Shown here: positions 1-13,196 of the stretch, one piece after another
Layout: the number at the start of each line of letters is the position of its first letter
Numbering within the stretch: the first letter of the stretch is position 1
Source of the DNA: Apostichopus japonicus
Taxonomy: Eukaryota; Echinodermata; Holothuroidea; Aspidochirotida; Stichopodidae
Length of the DNA: 64,000 bases
Reading direction: 5' to 3'
Assembly: GCF_037975245.1 (NCBI RefSeq)
Contig: NC_092570.1
Location: 4,684,001-4,748,000 of the forward strand
Notes under the pieces: model-generated
The model's database searches: none
What the model was told of the DNA's origin: nothing
The model's input: the letters and a program-made list of their open reading frames with translations, nothing else
Program-made: the position numbers and the translations under genes

Positions 1-3000
1 AATGCAAGCTACACTCATATTTAGCATACTGATTGACCAGTTCAGTGACAGTGCCTATAATTTCACTCTGTATGGCAAAAGAAAAAACATCATAAAATTG
101 TTGTGATAAACATTATTTTTCTCCACCTCCTGGGGTTTGCTCAAATTTCATTTGCAATTATCCATGTATCCGTTCACCTTGCAGATTCTGTATAAAATTA
201 TATCAAGTGTTTGCCAATGATAATGCTCTTGTTGGATACTTTCTGCGATGTGACTTATGTCATGTATGACAATAAGCACCACCATTTATTGTAGCACAAT
301 CAATTGCTTGTGTCTGCGATGTGTTTCAGGTGTTAGGTGTCTTTTCAGTGCCAGCTAGTCCTCTTTCTTCAAGGACCTTGACCAAACAGTGTGAGTTCTG
401 TCCCCATTAGTGTCGAGACTGTCTCGAAACCACTTGAAGGGAAAACTTGTAACCAATAACATATCAAAATATATACCAAAAAAAAATAACTTACAGGGGT
501 ACAATTAAAGTTACCATGGTTTGTTTTGAATTTGTTATTCCAGAACTTGATGCTTAAAAGGTCAAAAAAATGGTATCTTCCTCTGATTATCTCATCAGTG
601 TTAAATGCGGTCAACAATTAATTTGTCAAGGTGATTTAATTTCCATGCAGGAAGGATGCTGAATTTTCTAGACATTGCATGCCATCAAGTCTGTATTTTG
701 TAATTTAACTTCCTGTATCATCAGCAGTTTAGTGAGAAAAGTTGGTAAACACACAGCATAAACTTGCATACTTGAATTTTCTTTCTCCCTACTTTGGAAC
801 AAATATTTCCTTTCATAAAAGTATTACAAGAATAATAAAAAACAGAAAGGCAAATTGTCTGAGATGATAGTTAAGCCTGCATAGGTTTGACTTAGTTTCT
901 GGGGAAAAAAAAATAAATAAATAAATAAATGAATAAAAATGAAAATAAAAGAAATGGTTATTGCTCTCTAGAAGTTTTGCCTATAATATATTGTGTCATT
1001 TGTGCTTTATTAAATTTTCTAAAACTTAAGTTATTGGCTTTATGTGTATAATAAATAGTCCATGTCCCATGCAGTCTTGACAAAACATTTATATAAATAC
1101 ACCAATTAAGTCTAGCCTATTTTTTTTTGAGTGAAAGTTTGTCCTTCGTAAAGCTGAAAATTCGCATGATTCAATTTTAAATGACTATAATTTTTAAATC
1201 TTATTTGTAGAAATTTGATGCCGTTTTCACTCCATGAGAATAACCACGAAGGTTACCATAAATTAAAACCCACCACATCATTGATCTGGATGTCTGCCAG
1301 GTGGTGCATTTGTTTGCTGTAGTATTTATAGCGTGAGTCATGCAAGGACTATATAGACTCCACCAATCAAACAAGTCTGGTCAACTTTCTACAGTATATA
1401 CAAGTTGAGACTTGCTATGGTTCTTGCTCCCAATCAACACTCTAGCTTTATTTATCCAATGGAGCAAACAATTCATTCATATGTTGGTACCTTGCAAGTA
1501 ACAATTGCACAGATCTTATCACAGTCCGCTGTATATTCTCTGTGAAGAAGTGTGTGTGTGTGTTTCCATTGTTTACATGGCATGCAACAGTATCTTTATG
1601 CTGTATATATGTACTAGGCTAGTTGCAGCAGGGAGTATACTCCATGGTTGCAGTTATTTACTATAGTTCCGCTGACCATCGACTAGGTTGAGTAAATTTA
1701 AGTGGAATAAGGATCACCACAAACTTTGCCTCAGAGTATATCTTCAAAACAAAGAACGGCTGTTAAAGTTCCAGTAAACAGACAAATACAGACCTATATA
1801 CATCAACATGTGAACAACTCCCTGGTTGCAGTTATTTACATAGTTCCCCTGACCTTGGACTAGGCTGAATAAATTTAAGTGGAATTAGGATCACCACAAA
1901 TTTTACCTCAGAGTATATCTTCAAAACAAAGACCAGCTGTTACAATACCAGTGAACAGGCAAATATTGACCTACACATCAGTGATAGCATTTCGTACACT
2001 TTTCTGGTATTTGGTTTGACCATTGCATGGAGAACTATATATTTTTGTTTACAAATCTTACTCATTTATAGACGTATTTAATCATAAAGTTTGATTTCGC
2101 ATTCTCTAAATAACCATTTGTTTTAATAGTTGTGTGGGAGGATGCATTTGAAACCTCTCTAGGCAAACAATTGCCCTTGACAGTATACAGGATATAAATA
2201 GATAATAAATTTGAAGTGTGAATATACCTGGGCGGCTATATAAATCTATATCAGCCTATAGAGCAAAGTATACCATGCATTTGGAGAATAATGGAGATTG
2301 AGAAAACTCACTCATCCAGATCTGCTGACATTTGTGCAAGGCCTGCCAAATCAATAAGTTCATCTGTCTGTGTTTTGGTTGTGTAGCCATGGCTGCATGT
2401 AAACCAGTGATGGTCCCATGCCAAGCCCATGCAGTGTATATAGGCCTACACACTGTATGAGCACAGCTAGTAAACAGTTGCATGTAAACAGTTTATTTAT
2501 TAAACATACTATTTGGCCCCACCCCGTGTGGTGCAAGTTACATAGTTTGAATTGATGCAAGAGCAAGTGTATTTGTCTATTGATCGTCCTCATACCAACT
2601 TGGAGATCTTTATTAACACTGGGAGAGGGGTATTTCTATTGGGAGCCGTGTCTATATGCATGATATATGTATAGAGGACATGCTATATATATGCTACATA
2701 CCTCTATATGTATACAGCTCTATTCGATGTTTCTCATGGACAGCTGTGGATAAAGTTTGTTTAACTATTTGTCATAATGTGGCAGTTTCCATTATTATGA
2801 GATGTCAATTTAATTTACAACTTTTCTGCAAAGAGCAAAAATATCGCCATGTTTTTTTGAGAATCCTTTTTCTCGTCCCTTTGCTAGCTGTGGATCAAAT
2901 GGCCAACTTGACCAACCATTCTCCTGCACAAAGTGATCATTTGTATCTTGGATTGAGACCATACTGTATAACGAGGAAAATATGTTTGATATTAAAGTGT

Positions 3001-4414
3001 GCAATAACTAGTATAAGGAACTAGCTATGAGAAGATATCTTGTGAATGTACAGCTGTGCCAGTCAGATCTAATTAGTGATGACTGATGACTCTCTGTTAA
3101 TTTTCATTTTGAATCTTTCACAGTTGATATTTCACAACTTTTCACTCTTCTGAATTTTTCTACAACTATATGTCGCTTCAAGGAACAGTATTTGCGATAT
3201 ATGTGCCATACATACAGTGTTACAAAATCAACTATAAAGCCTGCAGCATTTCTAATAAATATTTTCTGCCCCAAAGAAGACAAAATCGAGATCCTTCTTG
3301 TCTGTACACGCAAATTGTGAAACTCAAACTGAATGGAGATTATAAAGAAGCCAGTCAGGATGGTATTGTAGATCTATTGTACCATTGAAGGATTTAATCC
3401 TCCTCTCGCCCCCCCCCCCCACCACACCAGATAAATAGCTGTATAGTGCTGTAAATCGTATCAAAAAGCAGTAAAATAGTAAACTGCAACTGTGAACAAT
3501 AGACATCTACTAGCAACTAGAAAGGATTCCAGACTAAATTCTGCCAAGAATAATCCATGGTTGCAGCTGGCCAGCATTTAGTCGTAATACCAGTAAATTT
3601 ATTCAACCAGCAGCTCCAATCAGAATACATATATTTTTGAAATCCGACAAGAATATAGCCCAGTATATAGTTGAACTACGAGGAATAAAAAAAAAAGATA
3701 CTTTATATCTCGCACAGCTATGGCTTATCAGAACAAAGATGGCGTGTTGGTCTTTGTTACAGGAAGTACAATGGTAATTGGAAGATATTGAAACAAAATA
3801 CGCTTGTTTTTTGTTTTGTTTTGTTTTTTGCTTTTGCCTATGAGAAAACTAAGCAGGTCTACATAATTTAATTCAGAAACCATAGGGGGTATGTATTTTA
3901 TTAGGGATACGTCACAAAAGGGTATACAGCTATGTACAGAAATAGCTAGAATTCTGAGGGTCATGATATATGTCACTATATATGGGCAATATTGAAGGCT
4001 CAATCACTCTTTGTTCTTACATGGGGTCAAATTTATTTCTTGAGGAATTTCAGCTCTGCAGTTCTCTTTGTCAACCTCTTAAGGAGCAAAAATTTGTCAG
4101 AACATTTGGTCAAATTATACCCAAGTGTTAGTACTGTATGTTTTGTGCTAGATAGACAGAACTTTGAATTTGTATATTGTTGATGATGATTTTGAGGTTC
4201 ACTCTACTGTACCTTCCATGATGTGTTTATTGCATATTATTACAGAATATGGTAAAAAGGGATTGCATCACATATCACTGACATAATGTATACCACTGAT
4301 TTAACTTGTGTCATTACACTGCACAAATATATATGCATGTATACACGTTACTTGTGATGACACGTTTGAATAAAGGAGTACATTTTTTTCTTTGATTTAC
4401 TTTTTTAATTACAG
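1..4414. other. Non-coding left flank of the TMEM255-like gene
   Basis: I see no convincing exon here. The open frames are short, lack splice-site support and resemble no family I know. The stretch holds a 178-bp tandem duplication (listed separately), an AAAT-rich simple repeat near 905-930, a GTTTT-rich run near 3808-3826 and a C homopolymer near 3411. A non-coding or short coding upstream exon of the TMEM255-like gene must lie here or further left, because the first exon I can define begins right after a splice acceptor (4411-4414), but I cannot place it. Confidence 0.5.
1635..1985. repeat. 178-bp tandem duplication
   Basis: Two diverged copies in direct orientation. The motif TGGTTGCAGTTATTTAC starts at 1645 and again at 1823, and the similarity continues through a shared AAATTTAAGTGGAAT block and a CAGAGTATATCTTCAAAACAAA block. 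No coding potential is visible. Confidence 0.8.
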
Positions 4415-4438
4415 TCAGAAACCACCACAGATCACACA

Positions 4439-7400
4439 ATGACAGCATCAGGAGATAAAAATGGAAAGAAATCAATGGAAAGTAAGTAACGATGCAGTGT
4501 ATTATTTAACCCAGTAATTTAAAGGGACATTATTTGCTGCATGAACAGAAAGAGTTAATAATTGGGACAATTGTCTGATGATAATACTACCTACTCTACA
4601 TTAATGTCCTTTAATATAATGCTTTATAGCACTCATACTCCCTGTACAAAACAGTTCCTAACCTTTTTTTATTGAAAAATACAATATTTCAATACTGCGC
4701 ATGCTGTAATGATTACAAATGCTTTGAAGCATGCTATGAAAGTACACGCAGTTTATAAAACACAAATTGCTCCGATTGAGTGATGAACAAATTGTTGAGA
4801 AGGGGGAAAGGGAAGGGGAAGGGAAAGATTAGGTTGTGTTATTTCTTTTACTTAGTTACTTGATAATTGATACTCATATGATGATTACCATTACTGAATT
4901 TACCACCAAGAAATTGACAGGTTATGAAGATTAAAGTTATTTCTGACCTGTAAACAATGTAACATATAGTAGCATACTGTAGCCCCAGTGGCAAGGGGAC
5001 TCGGGGAACAGGTTCCCCCTCATCTTTTGAGCAGCCTTTACCCTTATATATCTGGAGCCCCCACCCCCCTCCAACCTCTTACCTTAATATTGAATCGATG
5101 TAAATAGCTACAGATTCTATGATAAGTATAATATATGCAGTGTAATTACTAACCTATATTTTGCTTTCTTTTTGCTTTCATTTTGATTTCTCTCTCTCCA
5201 GTTTCCAGGAAAAGGAAGTTTGTGTCATTATTGATCTGTCTTGGGACGGTAGTTGCATCCGTCTTGCAGCTTGGCATCTCATTCTGGGCCAGCAGAACAG
5301 TACTTAACATCTCAGCAGGGTCATTTTGGGCTTCCTTACCAGTATGTATAATAGTTAATGTTATCTTTACAAGTGATTAATTGCCATATCTATGGGCAGT
5401 TGCAGGGCTGGGGGAAGGGGAGGGGTGTGGGTTCCCACTTTATTTTCTTGTGGGGGGTGGGGGAGCACTAGAAATTAGAAACAAACACTTTAATTTTAAT
5501 CATAACAAGTGCATAGATGGACATTTACATTTTGGCAAAATATTGCCCTCTGACCTCCATTTACAATACACACTTTTAAGAAGTTCCATTTATTTTCTAT
5601 CATGCATTTGTCTTGGTAAAATTGTATAGCAGTCGTTTTATGTTCCTTGATGTTGATGTAGTGACTGATGATAGACCAGCACAGTATTATAATTATACGC
5701 ATCTGTATATAGTTACATGTGTTAATCTTAACATAAAGACTGCATTCTGTATATATATAGGAAAGTAAATTATTGCTTGTGACAGATTCAGAGCACTATG
5801 CATCTAACTTAAATATGCAATCTAGGGAAATAAAACATGTCATTGTCTACACCTGAAATAAAAATAAAAATGTCATGTGTGCAAAATCTATCACAGCCAA
5901 ACAATCTATTGTTTGGTTTTAAGATGTGCCAGCGAGTAACCCGTAATATCTATCGGAAGAAATTGTTTCATGACTGGCGGATGTAAATCAATATTTAAAC
6001 TACTCTGCTTTCTGCAGGTACTTTTAGGAATTGTAGTGGCATCTGCTGGTATATTCTGTGGGAAGCCCGGAAAATGTGCCATGTCCGCCGGTATTTCGTT
6101 TCTGGTCGTGGGAGTTCTCGTTGTTGTGGTCGGTGCAATAATAGATGGAATCACTGCGACAGCTGTCTCGGTAAGCATCGATTGATTATAAATGGATGAG
6201 GGGATGGGGGGGGGGATGGGAGGGAGGTGGAGGAGATCAGGGGGAAAGCTAATATCTGCCCAGCTTTATGCATTGTATTTGTTCTTCAGAATTGTCTCCT
6301 TGCATACATTTAATTGTTTCTGTATATTGGGTTTCATCGCAAATACAAATGTAATTATTCTTACTCTGGAGTTAATATGCAGAAATGATTTTAGATACGA
6401 ATCTTGCATCTCTATGTCAATTAATAACAAAACTGATCTACCTTGAAATTAAATCTGTAAGATAAGTTTTGGCGCAAGTAAAGAGATCAGAATTCCCATT
6501 TTAAAAATGATAACTTAAAGGATATGAAACGTCCGTGGTTTGGAAGAATTTAATTAATGCACACCGAAAATTATTTTGTGGGATTTTCTTTCATTCCAGC
6601 CAATTCAATGTGAGAAAGTTGATTTTCTCATGAAAAAATCTGATTGTAATTCTTTATTGAATGCTATTTAATACCCCATCGTGGAATTTCATTGTTTTTC
6701 ACATGTTTAATTTCTTTATACAGAGTATTGACTTCAGTCAATGCAGGCATTCTCCTGCTGGTCAGGCTAATTGTACCCACCTGTACCCCTGTAATGTCCA
6801 GCTGGCCTGGGCTAATACCTGTTACTGCTGTCATCTCACACAAAGAACAAATGATGAGTGTTATTTTAGACACGTTGGGTAAGATTTTACAATTTTAGAG
6901 GTCTACGGACGCCATTGTCCTAATCACTAAAAACTTCAACAAAATTTAATGGGATTATCACACAAAACAAATGTACTAAATAAGTAGCAAATTGACTATA
7001 GGTGTCCGTAGTACTTTAAAGGGTGTGAAGACTCGCGCACAAAGAAACGTCTCATATACCGGTAATCTGACCTAGTTTAAAATGAGGTGTAACAGATGTG
7101 TTAGACACCACCATCGATCCCAGAAAATACACACACAGCTTGCTACCGTCGGTAATTAGACACTAGTGTACAGTTGATGCAACAGCTACAGTTAATACCC
7201 ACAACACAGTGTACATAGCAGCGTGGACATCTCAGGTCTAGATAAAAGATAACAAGGTATCACGTTTCATTACTGTCTGCATTTTGTAGCAACAGGAAGA
7301 AAACGTCATTTGCAAGCAACGGAAGGTGAACTTTTTCAGGGGCCAGTCTTCAATGCCTTGAAAGGTCTACGGCCACCATTTTCCTAATCAGTAAAAACTT

Positions 7401-8769
7401 CAACAGATTTTTTTTCCCGTCTAATTATCACATAGAATTCCCAGTCCTCTAACTTTAAGACGGTGTTTATGTAGTAGAATTTCACCAGTCCCCTGTGGCC
7501 CTCTATCAAGATCAAAGCATGTCCACTCCTTTGTATGAGATGCTTACATGTACTGTTTGTTAGTTACCTTGTCACAATCACCACAGCAACCACCACAGAC
7601 ACATACGAAAATATCTCTCATTACTTGTTCAAGACTTGATATGTACGCACAAATGAATTTCATAGTAGTTCGTAAACGTCAGTGCATTTTGGCATTCTGT
7701 TTACTATTTATTGATTTTAGTCATTGATTTCAAATTTTTCATATCATCTCCAAGATTATACAAATCCTTTTCTCTAATTTTCACATTTAGTCTCTCCCAA
7801 CATCCCAGTATATTCGCTGGTGTATCATCCTGTGACCAAGTCTCCAAGAGGTACATTCGTCTTCTCTGGACGTCTGTTGTCTGTTGCTGTCTGGTGTTTG
7901 CCTTTGCCATCATCTCTATCGTCACCATTTGTCTCTTCAGAAGAAAGGTCAATATACAAGAATCATTATTTTTTGTCTTTATTTCCCTTATAAATAAATA
8001 AATAGCTTGTATATGATTTGATTTCTTAATTGAGAAATAAGTAAATAAGTTAGCCAAATAAAGGATGGAGGTAAAGTGTTGACTAGAGATAAGGGTTGGT
8101 GGTTAGCAGGGGGTTGGGTTTGCCGGGGGAAGGGGTTTGTTGGGCAAATAGGGTTGACTAAAGAGGGAGGGGTTCAACATGGCTACCAGGGGTATTTGTT
8201 GGATCAGATTCTTTGCAAACGACATCTATTAATCAAATTTAAAAAGCCTTAGCTTGAAAATTAATTCCGCGATTTCTATATTAATCTCTGAGTTTCCTCA
8301 TTCACCTCTTCCCTCTGACACCCCCCCCCCACCCCACCCACCTTGACAACCATCCAAATTAACTAATATTGTGTTACTCTGTGACTGTACATATAATGAG
8401 TCATTGCTAATAGTACAAATAAATTCCACTTAATGACATATTTCTACTGTTGTGTAATCAATGCAGGTATTAGTGGCAAGAGACTACATGTCCCCAGTGA
8501 AGAACACTACCACCCCTACGACCCCATCGGCACCTGGACCTTCTACACCCCCCGAGGGGAACGTCACCTACTCCTTCCCACAGCGTCAGAATAGCATAAA
8601 CCAGCCAGCTCAGCCCACGCAACAGCGAGTGTCCTTGGTGGTACAGACCCCTCCCGGTTACGCAGGAGGCCCTGTGTACCAACCCACTGTGGTGGCGGTT
8701 CCGTGCACCATCGAACAGAGCCCCCCAACCTACTCACAGCAGCCACCTACTGCACCAGGGTACATGTAA
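4439..8769 (+). CDS. TMEM255-like four-pass membrane protein (spliced)
   Basis: Six coding exons: 4439-4481, 5202-5341, 6018-6170, 6724-6878, 7791-7947 and 8467-8769, all with AG/GT borders and matching phases, giving 316 aa. Visible: a basic SRKRK stretch before TM1 (about 22-44), TM2 (about 55-75), TM3 (about 84-104, ending in a Gly-Ala-Ile-Ile-Asp-Gly motif), a Cys-rich loop (113-184, including CYCC at 145-148 and VSSC at 175-178), TM4 (188-213), then a Pro-rich cytosolic tail with PPGY (278-281) and PPTY (302-305), both WW-domain ligands. Sequons lie at N50 and N128 in the loops predicted to be extracellular. The TM spacing, DG motif, CYCC and SSC...LLW patterns match TMEM255A/B (FAM70), whose role is poorly known. 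The frame stays open from the ATG back to the acceptor at 4414, so an upstream coding exon is possible. Confidence 0.8.
6899..7431. repeat. Direct repeats flanking a MITE in intron 4 of the TMEM255-like gene
   Basis: About 60 bp at 6899-6962 (AGGTCTACGGACGCCATT...) recurs at 7363-7431 (AGGTCTACGGCCACCATT...) with shared CCTAATCA and AAAAACTTCAACA blocks. The MITE at 7016-7361 lies between them. They look like copies of one older repeat rather than a target-site duplication, because they are diverged and not adjacent to the left MITE end. Confidence 0.6.
7016..7361. mobile_element. MITE copy A (TTAA-flanked, GAAGACTCGC termini)
   Basis: The left end is TTAA followed by AGGGTGTGAAGACTCGC. The right end reads AGTCTTCAATGCC then TTGA, the inverted counterpart. 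Internally it shares the GTGTTAGACACCACC, CAATACCCAC and TAACAAGGTATCACGTTTCA segments with copies at 18900, 21667 and 32392. There is no coding capacity. The TTAA flank would fit piggyBac- or Kolobok-type mobilisation, but I cannot assign the superfamily. Confidence 0.75.
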
Positions 8770-8842
8770 ACTAGAACCACCTACTGCACCAGGGTACATG
8801 TAAACTAGAACCACCTACTGCACCAGGGTACATGTAAACTAC
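8743..8842. repeat. 34-bp tandem triplication across the TMEM255-like stop codon
   Basis: Three nearly identical 34-bp units start at 8743, 8777 and 8811 (CCACCTACTGCACCAGGGTA and so on). The first unit encodes the last residues (PPTAPGYM) and the TAA stop, so the other two lie in the 3' UTR. Because 34 is not a multiple of three, loss of one stop would not simply extend the protein in frame. Confidence 0.95.
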
Positions 8843-9456
8843 ATTTTCCATCATTTTTCTTCATTTACTAAAATCATGGACCAATTTGTTATGAAATTTG
8901 AGGGACACAAAACTCTGGAAATTTTCTTACTCTTCATTGAAACTGTTATTTTTTATTTTTATTTTTTTGTGTTTTAATGTTTTTTATTTTTTCATCCTTG
9001 TATCAAATGTTGGATTCAACTTTGAAAATCAGTTGGCTAGCAAACATTTTATTGACGATACAGGAAAAGAATATCTATTCTTACCAGGTTAGCCATGTGT
9101 TGTTTCTGTTCCCTTTGGTTTTGTCGACCAAATTTTTTTTGCTTTGCTTCAGTTTAAGTGAAAGGTTTGGTCAGGGATTACTGTGTGCACGTTTGTGGTT
9201 GAGGTGATATATCTGTTCTCCTTTTTTTTCTTTTTTTTTAATGTAAGATTTGAAGATTGTTTGATTTGAAGATTGTTTATTCTTTGAATGAGATGTAACT
9301 CAAAACAGAAACCATGAATAGTAATGACTTTAGAGGAGTATATTGTGTTTAAGTTTATTCTTTCAAAATAATGAAATCTTTGTCAAAGTGCAAAGTTTTA
9401 ATTGTTCAATTTAATTTAATCAGTGGGTTTCTTTTCACTGTGAAGTTAAATGTCCC

Positions 9457-9462
9457 AATAAA
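9457..9462 (+). terminator. Candidate poly(A) signal of the TMEM255-like gene
   Basis: AATAAA on the + strand, about 690 bp past the stop codon and followed by a T-rich stretch. 8770-9456 would be the 3' UTR. No transcript evidence. Confidence 0.4.
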
Positions 9463-11018
9463 GTGAACCTAATATTACTATATAACTTGGGAATGCCTGG
9501 ACAGTTTTGGTTCACCAGAACCTCTCAGATTTCTCATTGTAGGGATGCCACTCAAACTGGACCAAAGTTTTATCAGAAGAGAGGAATTTGATTAATCACA
9601 ATATGCTCCTTTTAAAGATTGGGGATGGTGTTAAACTAGGTTGCACACTGCCCAGCTGAATGGGACCAGAGTCTTAAGACTATTGGTCTTGCTGATTGTC
9701 GATAAAATTTGTCACAACGTACATTCCAGTTGATTCAAGGTCGCATTCGGTTGGGACAGAGTGGATATTTTGAGTATAGAGGTCATGATAGGAGTTGTTG
9801 GTAATGAAAGACATGTGAGGTTGCTAGTGAAGTGTGCTGTCAGAAGAAACTTGAAAAAGAAAGTGGATTTGTAGGAAAAAGGTGTGGAATAAATATTCCA
9901 TAAATATTGGAAACAAATTTGCACAAATACCATTTGCAAATGAGGATAATATATTTCAAAGGGATGCAAGAATTAAAGAAAGTTTTCTGAGGGCTGGTCC
10001 TTCCATATTTTTATTAATTTGTCTAGTTACGGGTTTGTTCGGTAAGGCTATGTATATATTTTATGCTCTATTTCAGGTACTAATTGTTATTTCAGCTGAA
10101 TTGTATTCGTTTATATTTATTACAGTCGGGACTTTTGTGTGTCGGGGTCAAGGGTCACAAAGGCTCATATCATATTAAGTTATGGAAATGTCTGTATTCT
10201 CATGAGGTCTTGCTATTGATGTTCAAATAATTTATTGCAAACACTAAATTTGCACAACTTTTGAAGTTTGTTCAATCAGCCAGGTATTAGTTGGCATGAT
10301 TGCATGTCACCTGGTAATTACAGTTCCATATTCTTTCTGCCTTTCGTCTGGTCACCTCTCCTCTCATATTATATTATTAGTGACAAAATGTGTTGACCGA
10401 AAGCGAATCTGAAGTGTCTTAAATTAATCAATATTCCAATTCACTTGATGATAATCAAAATACTGGACTTTGTTCCAACAGAGTATCCCCATCCCTTATC
10501 CCCTACTTCCCCCCTCCCAACCCCCACCCCCCCCCCCATAAATAAAAATACAGTAACCATAAAATGGAACCCTTCAAATGCCTGCTTGGTTGTTACAGTC
10601 GTGATATTGCTTTTTGATCACAGCAAGTATCCAAAATTTGAGCCTACATCAAGTGTTTATGCAGTTATCACAGTTCTATCAGAAATTACAACAAGTCAGA
10701 CACACTTAAATAAATTAATTTAATTATTTATAGTCAAGACATATCTCTTACATGTCTTGACGTAGCTTGCAAGGAGAGAGAAATTATTATCTTGCCTTTT
10801 ATAATATTTTTAGATTTAGAGGTATATTTAAGTAACATTGAATTTTTGATATTTGTATTATTTTCAGTGGCATTTTGTATGTTTATGGGTTTTTTCTTCC
10901 CTTTTCTTAAATATATATATATTTTTTTTCTTAAATATGCATAAAACTGTGGGTGCACTGCTAGGGTTACCATTGCCTTACAACATGTATCAAAAAGGTT
11001 TGTGCCTTTTAGATTTAT
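9463..11018. other. Intergenic, no gene seen
   Basis: AT-rich sequence without recognisable exons. It contains a C-rich run near 10500-10540. The open frame at 9882-10178 has no splice context and no family resemblance, so I treat it as chance. Confidence 0.5.
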
Positions 11019-12954
11019 CAAGAGGTGCTTGTAGTCTTGGTTTTTGGTTCCTTGCTTTAGCAAAAGGAACCTATGCAGTCAGGTTGGCGTGTGTGTGTGT
11101 GTGTGTGCGTGTGTGTGTCTGTGTGTGCATCTGTGACACTTTCTTGGGTACGCTCTATCTCAATAAGGGAAAGTTGGATTGAGGCCAAACTTGGACTATA
11201 GATCCGCCATATGGAGAAGGTGTGCCCTATTGTTTTTGGTGCCCACAAAGGTCACCAAAGGTCAGTTATGGTCCAAAAACCGAACATATTAAAACTGCAA
11301 TAACTCCCAGTGCCAATGTGCGACAAGATTGATATTTTGGGAAAAGTTGTTAACTGGTTAGGGGAACATTTTCAAGCTTAACGGTCATGTGATCCGAGGT
11401 CACCAAAGGTCAATTAATGATAAAAAACTAGTTTTTTTGCGATAACTTGAGAACGAAATGTCCGTTAGGGTTGGGAGTTGCTTCAATGTTATCCAATTGT
11501 TGACCCGCATCTGGGTGACCCTTGACCTCAATTTGACCTTTGGTGACCTTTACGTGTTTTTGGGGATTTTTACAGTTTTGATGCTATTTTCAGATGTCAA
11601 AGGTACCTTCTGATCATAAATGTCAATGGGTTGACCCCGTGTGACCTTTATGTGCGAAGTTATATGGGGTCAAAGTTTTTCGGTCGGAGTTAGGATGGTT
11701 GTACAGACTTTTCATTTTGTTTTTTGGAATCAGGAGATTAAACTTCATCTGAAACCAAGGTCAAAAGGTCAAAGGTCACATTAGAAAAAATGTGCTTATT
11801 TTGGGAGGAAACGAGCAAAAAAGAAAATGTTTGGTTTTGATGCTAGATTTGGATATGAAAGGTACCTTCTGATCAAAAATGTCAATTGGTTGACACCCGT
11901 GTGACCTTCGTGTGCGAAGTTATACGAGGTCAAAGTTAATTTTCAGACATTTAATGCAACAACTCCCAGTTCCAAGGTGTGACATGGTTGATATTTTTGG
12001 ACAAGTTGCAAATGGTATAGGGGAATATTTTCAAACTTAACGGTCATGTGATCCGAGGTCACCAAAGGTCAATTAATGTCAAAAAACTAGTATTTTGGGG
12101 GTAGAAAATGGGCAAAGAAAAAAATGTTTGATTTTTTATAGTTTGATGCTCTAATTTAGGTCTCATCAATCAAAAATGTCAATAAGTTGACCCAAGGTGA
12201 CCTTTGTATGTTAAAGTATATGAGGTCAAAGTTAATTTTCAGACATTTAGTGTAATAACTCCCAGTGCCAAGGTGTTACACGGTTGATATTTTGAAACAA
12301 GTTGCAAATGGTATAGGGGAATATTTTCAAACTTAACGGTCATGTGATCCGAGGTCACCAAAGGTCAATTAATGATAAAAAACTAGTATTTTTGCGATAA
12401 CTTGAGAACAAATTGTCCGTTAGGGTTGGGAGTTGCTTCAATGTAATCCAATTGTCGACCCGCTTCTGGGTGACCCTTGACCTCAATTTGACCTTTGGTG
12501 ACCTTTTTAGTGTTTTGTGGATTTTTACAGTTTTGATGCTATTTTCAGATGTTAAAGGTAACTTCTGATCATAAATGTCAATGGGTTGACCCCTGTGTGA
12601 CCTTCGTGTGCGAAGTTATATGAGGTCAAAGTTAATTTTCAGACATTTAATGCAATAACTCCCAGTTCCAAGGTGTGACAAGGTTAATATTTTTGGAGTA
12701 GTTGCAAATGGTATAGGGGAATATTTTCAAACTTAACGGTTATGTGATACAAGGTCACCAAAGGTCAATTAATGATAAAGAACTAGTATTTTTGCAATAA
12801 CTTGAGAACAAAAGTGTTGGCTATAGTGTTGGTTACTTTATGGGAACATGTAGGACCACAATTACTTGGACTATTTTAGCCCAATCTTGCTTGATAATAT
12901 TATGTGTATTGTCATATACTCCAAGCAAGGAACCACAGTGCCCTTGGGCTCTTG
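11019..12954. mobile_element. Non-autonomous element packed with AGGTCA direct repeats
   Basis: The left end (CAAGAG at 11019, GGTTCCTTGC at 11046-11055) is matched in inverse at the right end (GCAAGGAACC at 12925-12934, CTCTTG at 12949-12954). TTAT abuts both ends and may be the target duplication. A (TG)n tract occupies 11089-11128. The interior is a diverged tandem repeat: an AACTCCCAG block recurs near 11300, 11949, 12255 and 12658, and a block AACGGTCATGTGATCCGAGG recurs near 11380, 12040, 12336 and (diverged) 12735. No protein is encoded. The termini indicate a DNA-transposon-like or Helentron-like non-autonomous element; the class is uncertain. Confidence 0.65.
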
Positions 12955-13196
12955 TTATTTATAGTACATACTGAAAGTTAAAAAAATAATTAACTTTTAA
13001 TGCATTTGTATCATTAATTGTAGTTTTTTTAATAATTTCTTCTTTTGTGACTTTTATATATTTGAATCAGTTGTAGCTTATTTATATCGTCAATGTTTAA
13101 TGAACTATTTTTCCAATTTGTAGTGTTTGCTGGGAATGAAGGTAAATTATGAGGGTAGGGTTTTGTATGTCTGCTAGATATAATGTGCCTATAGAG

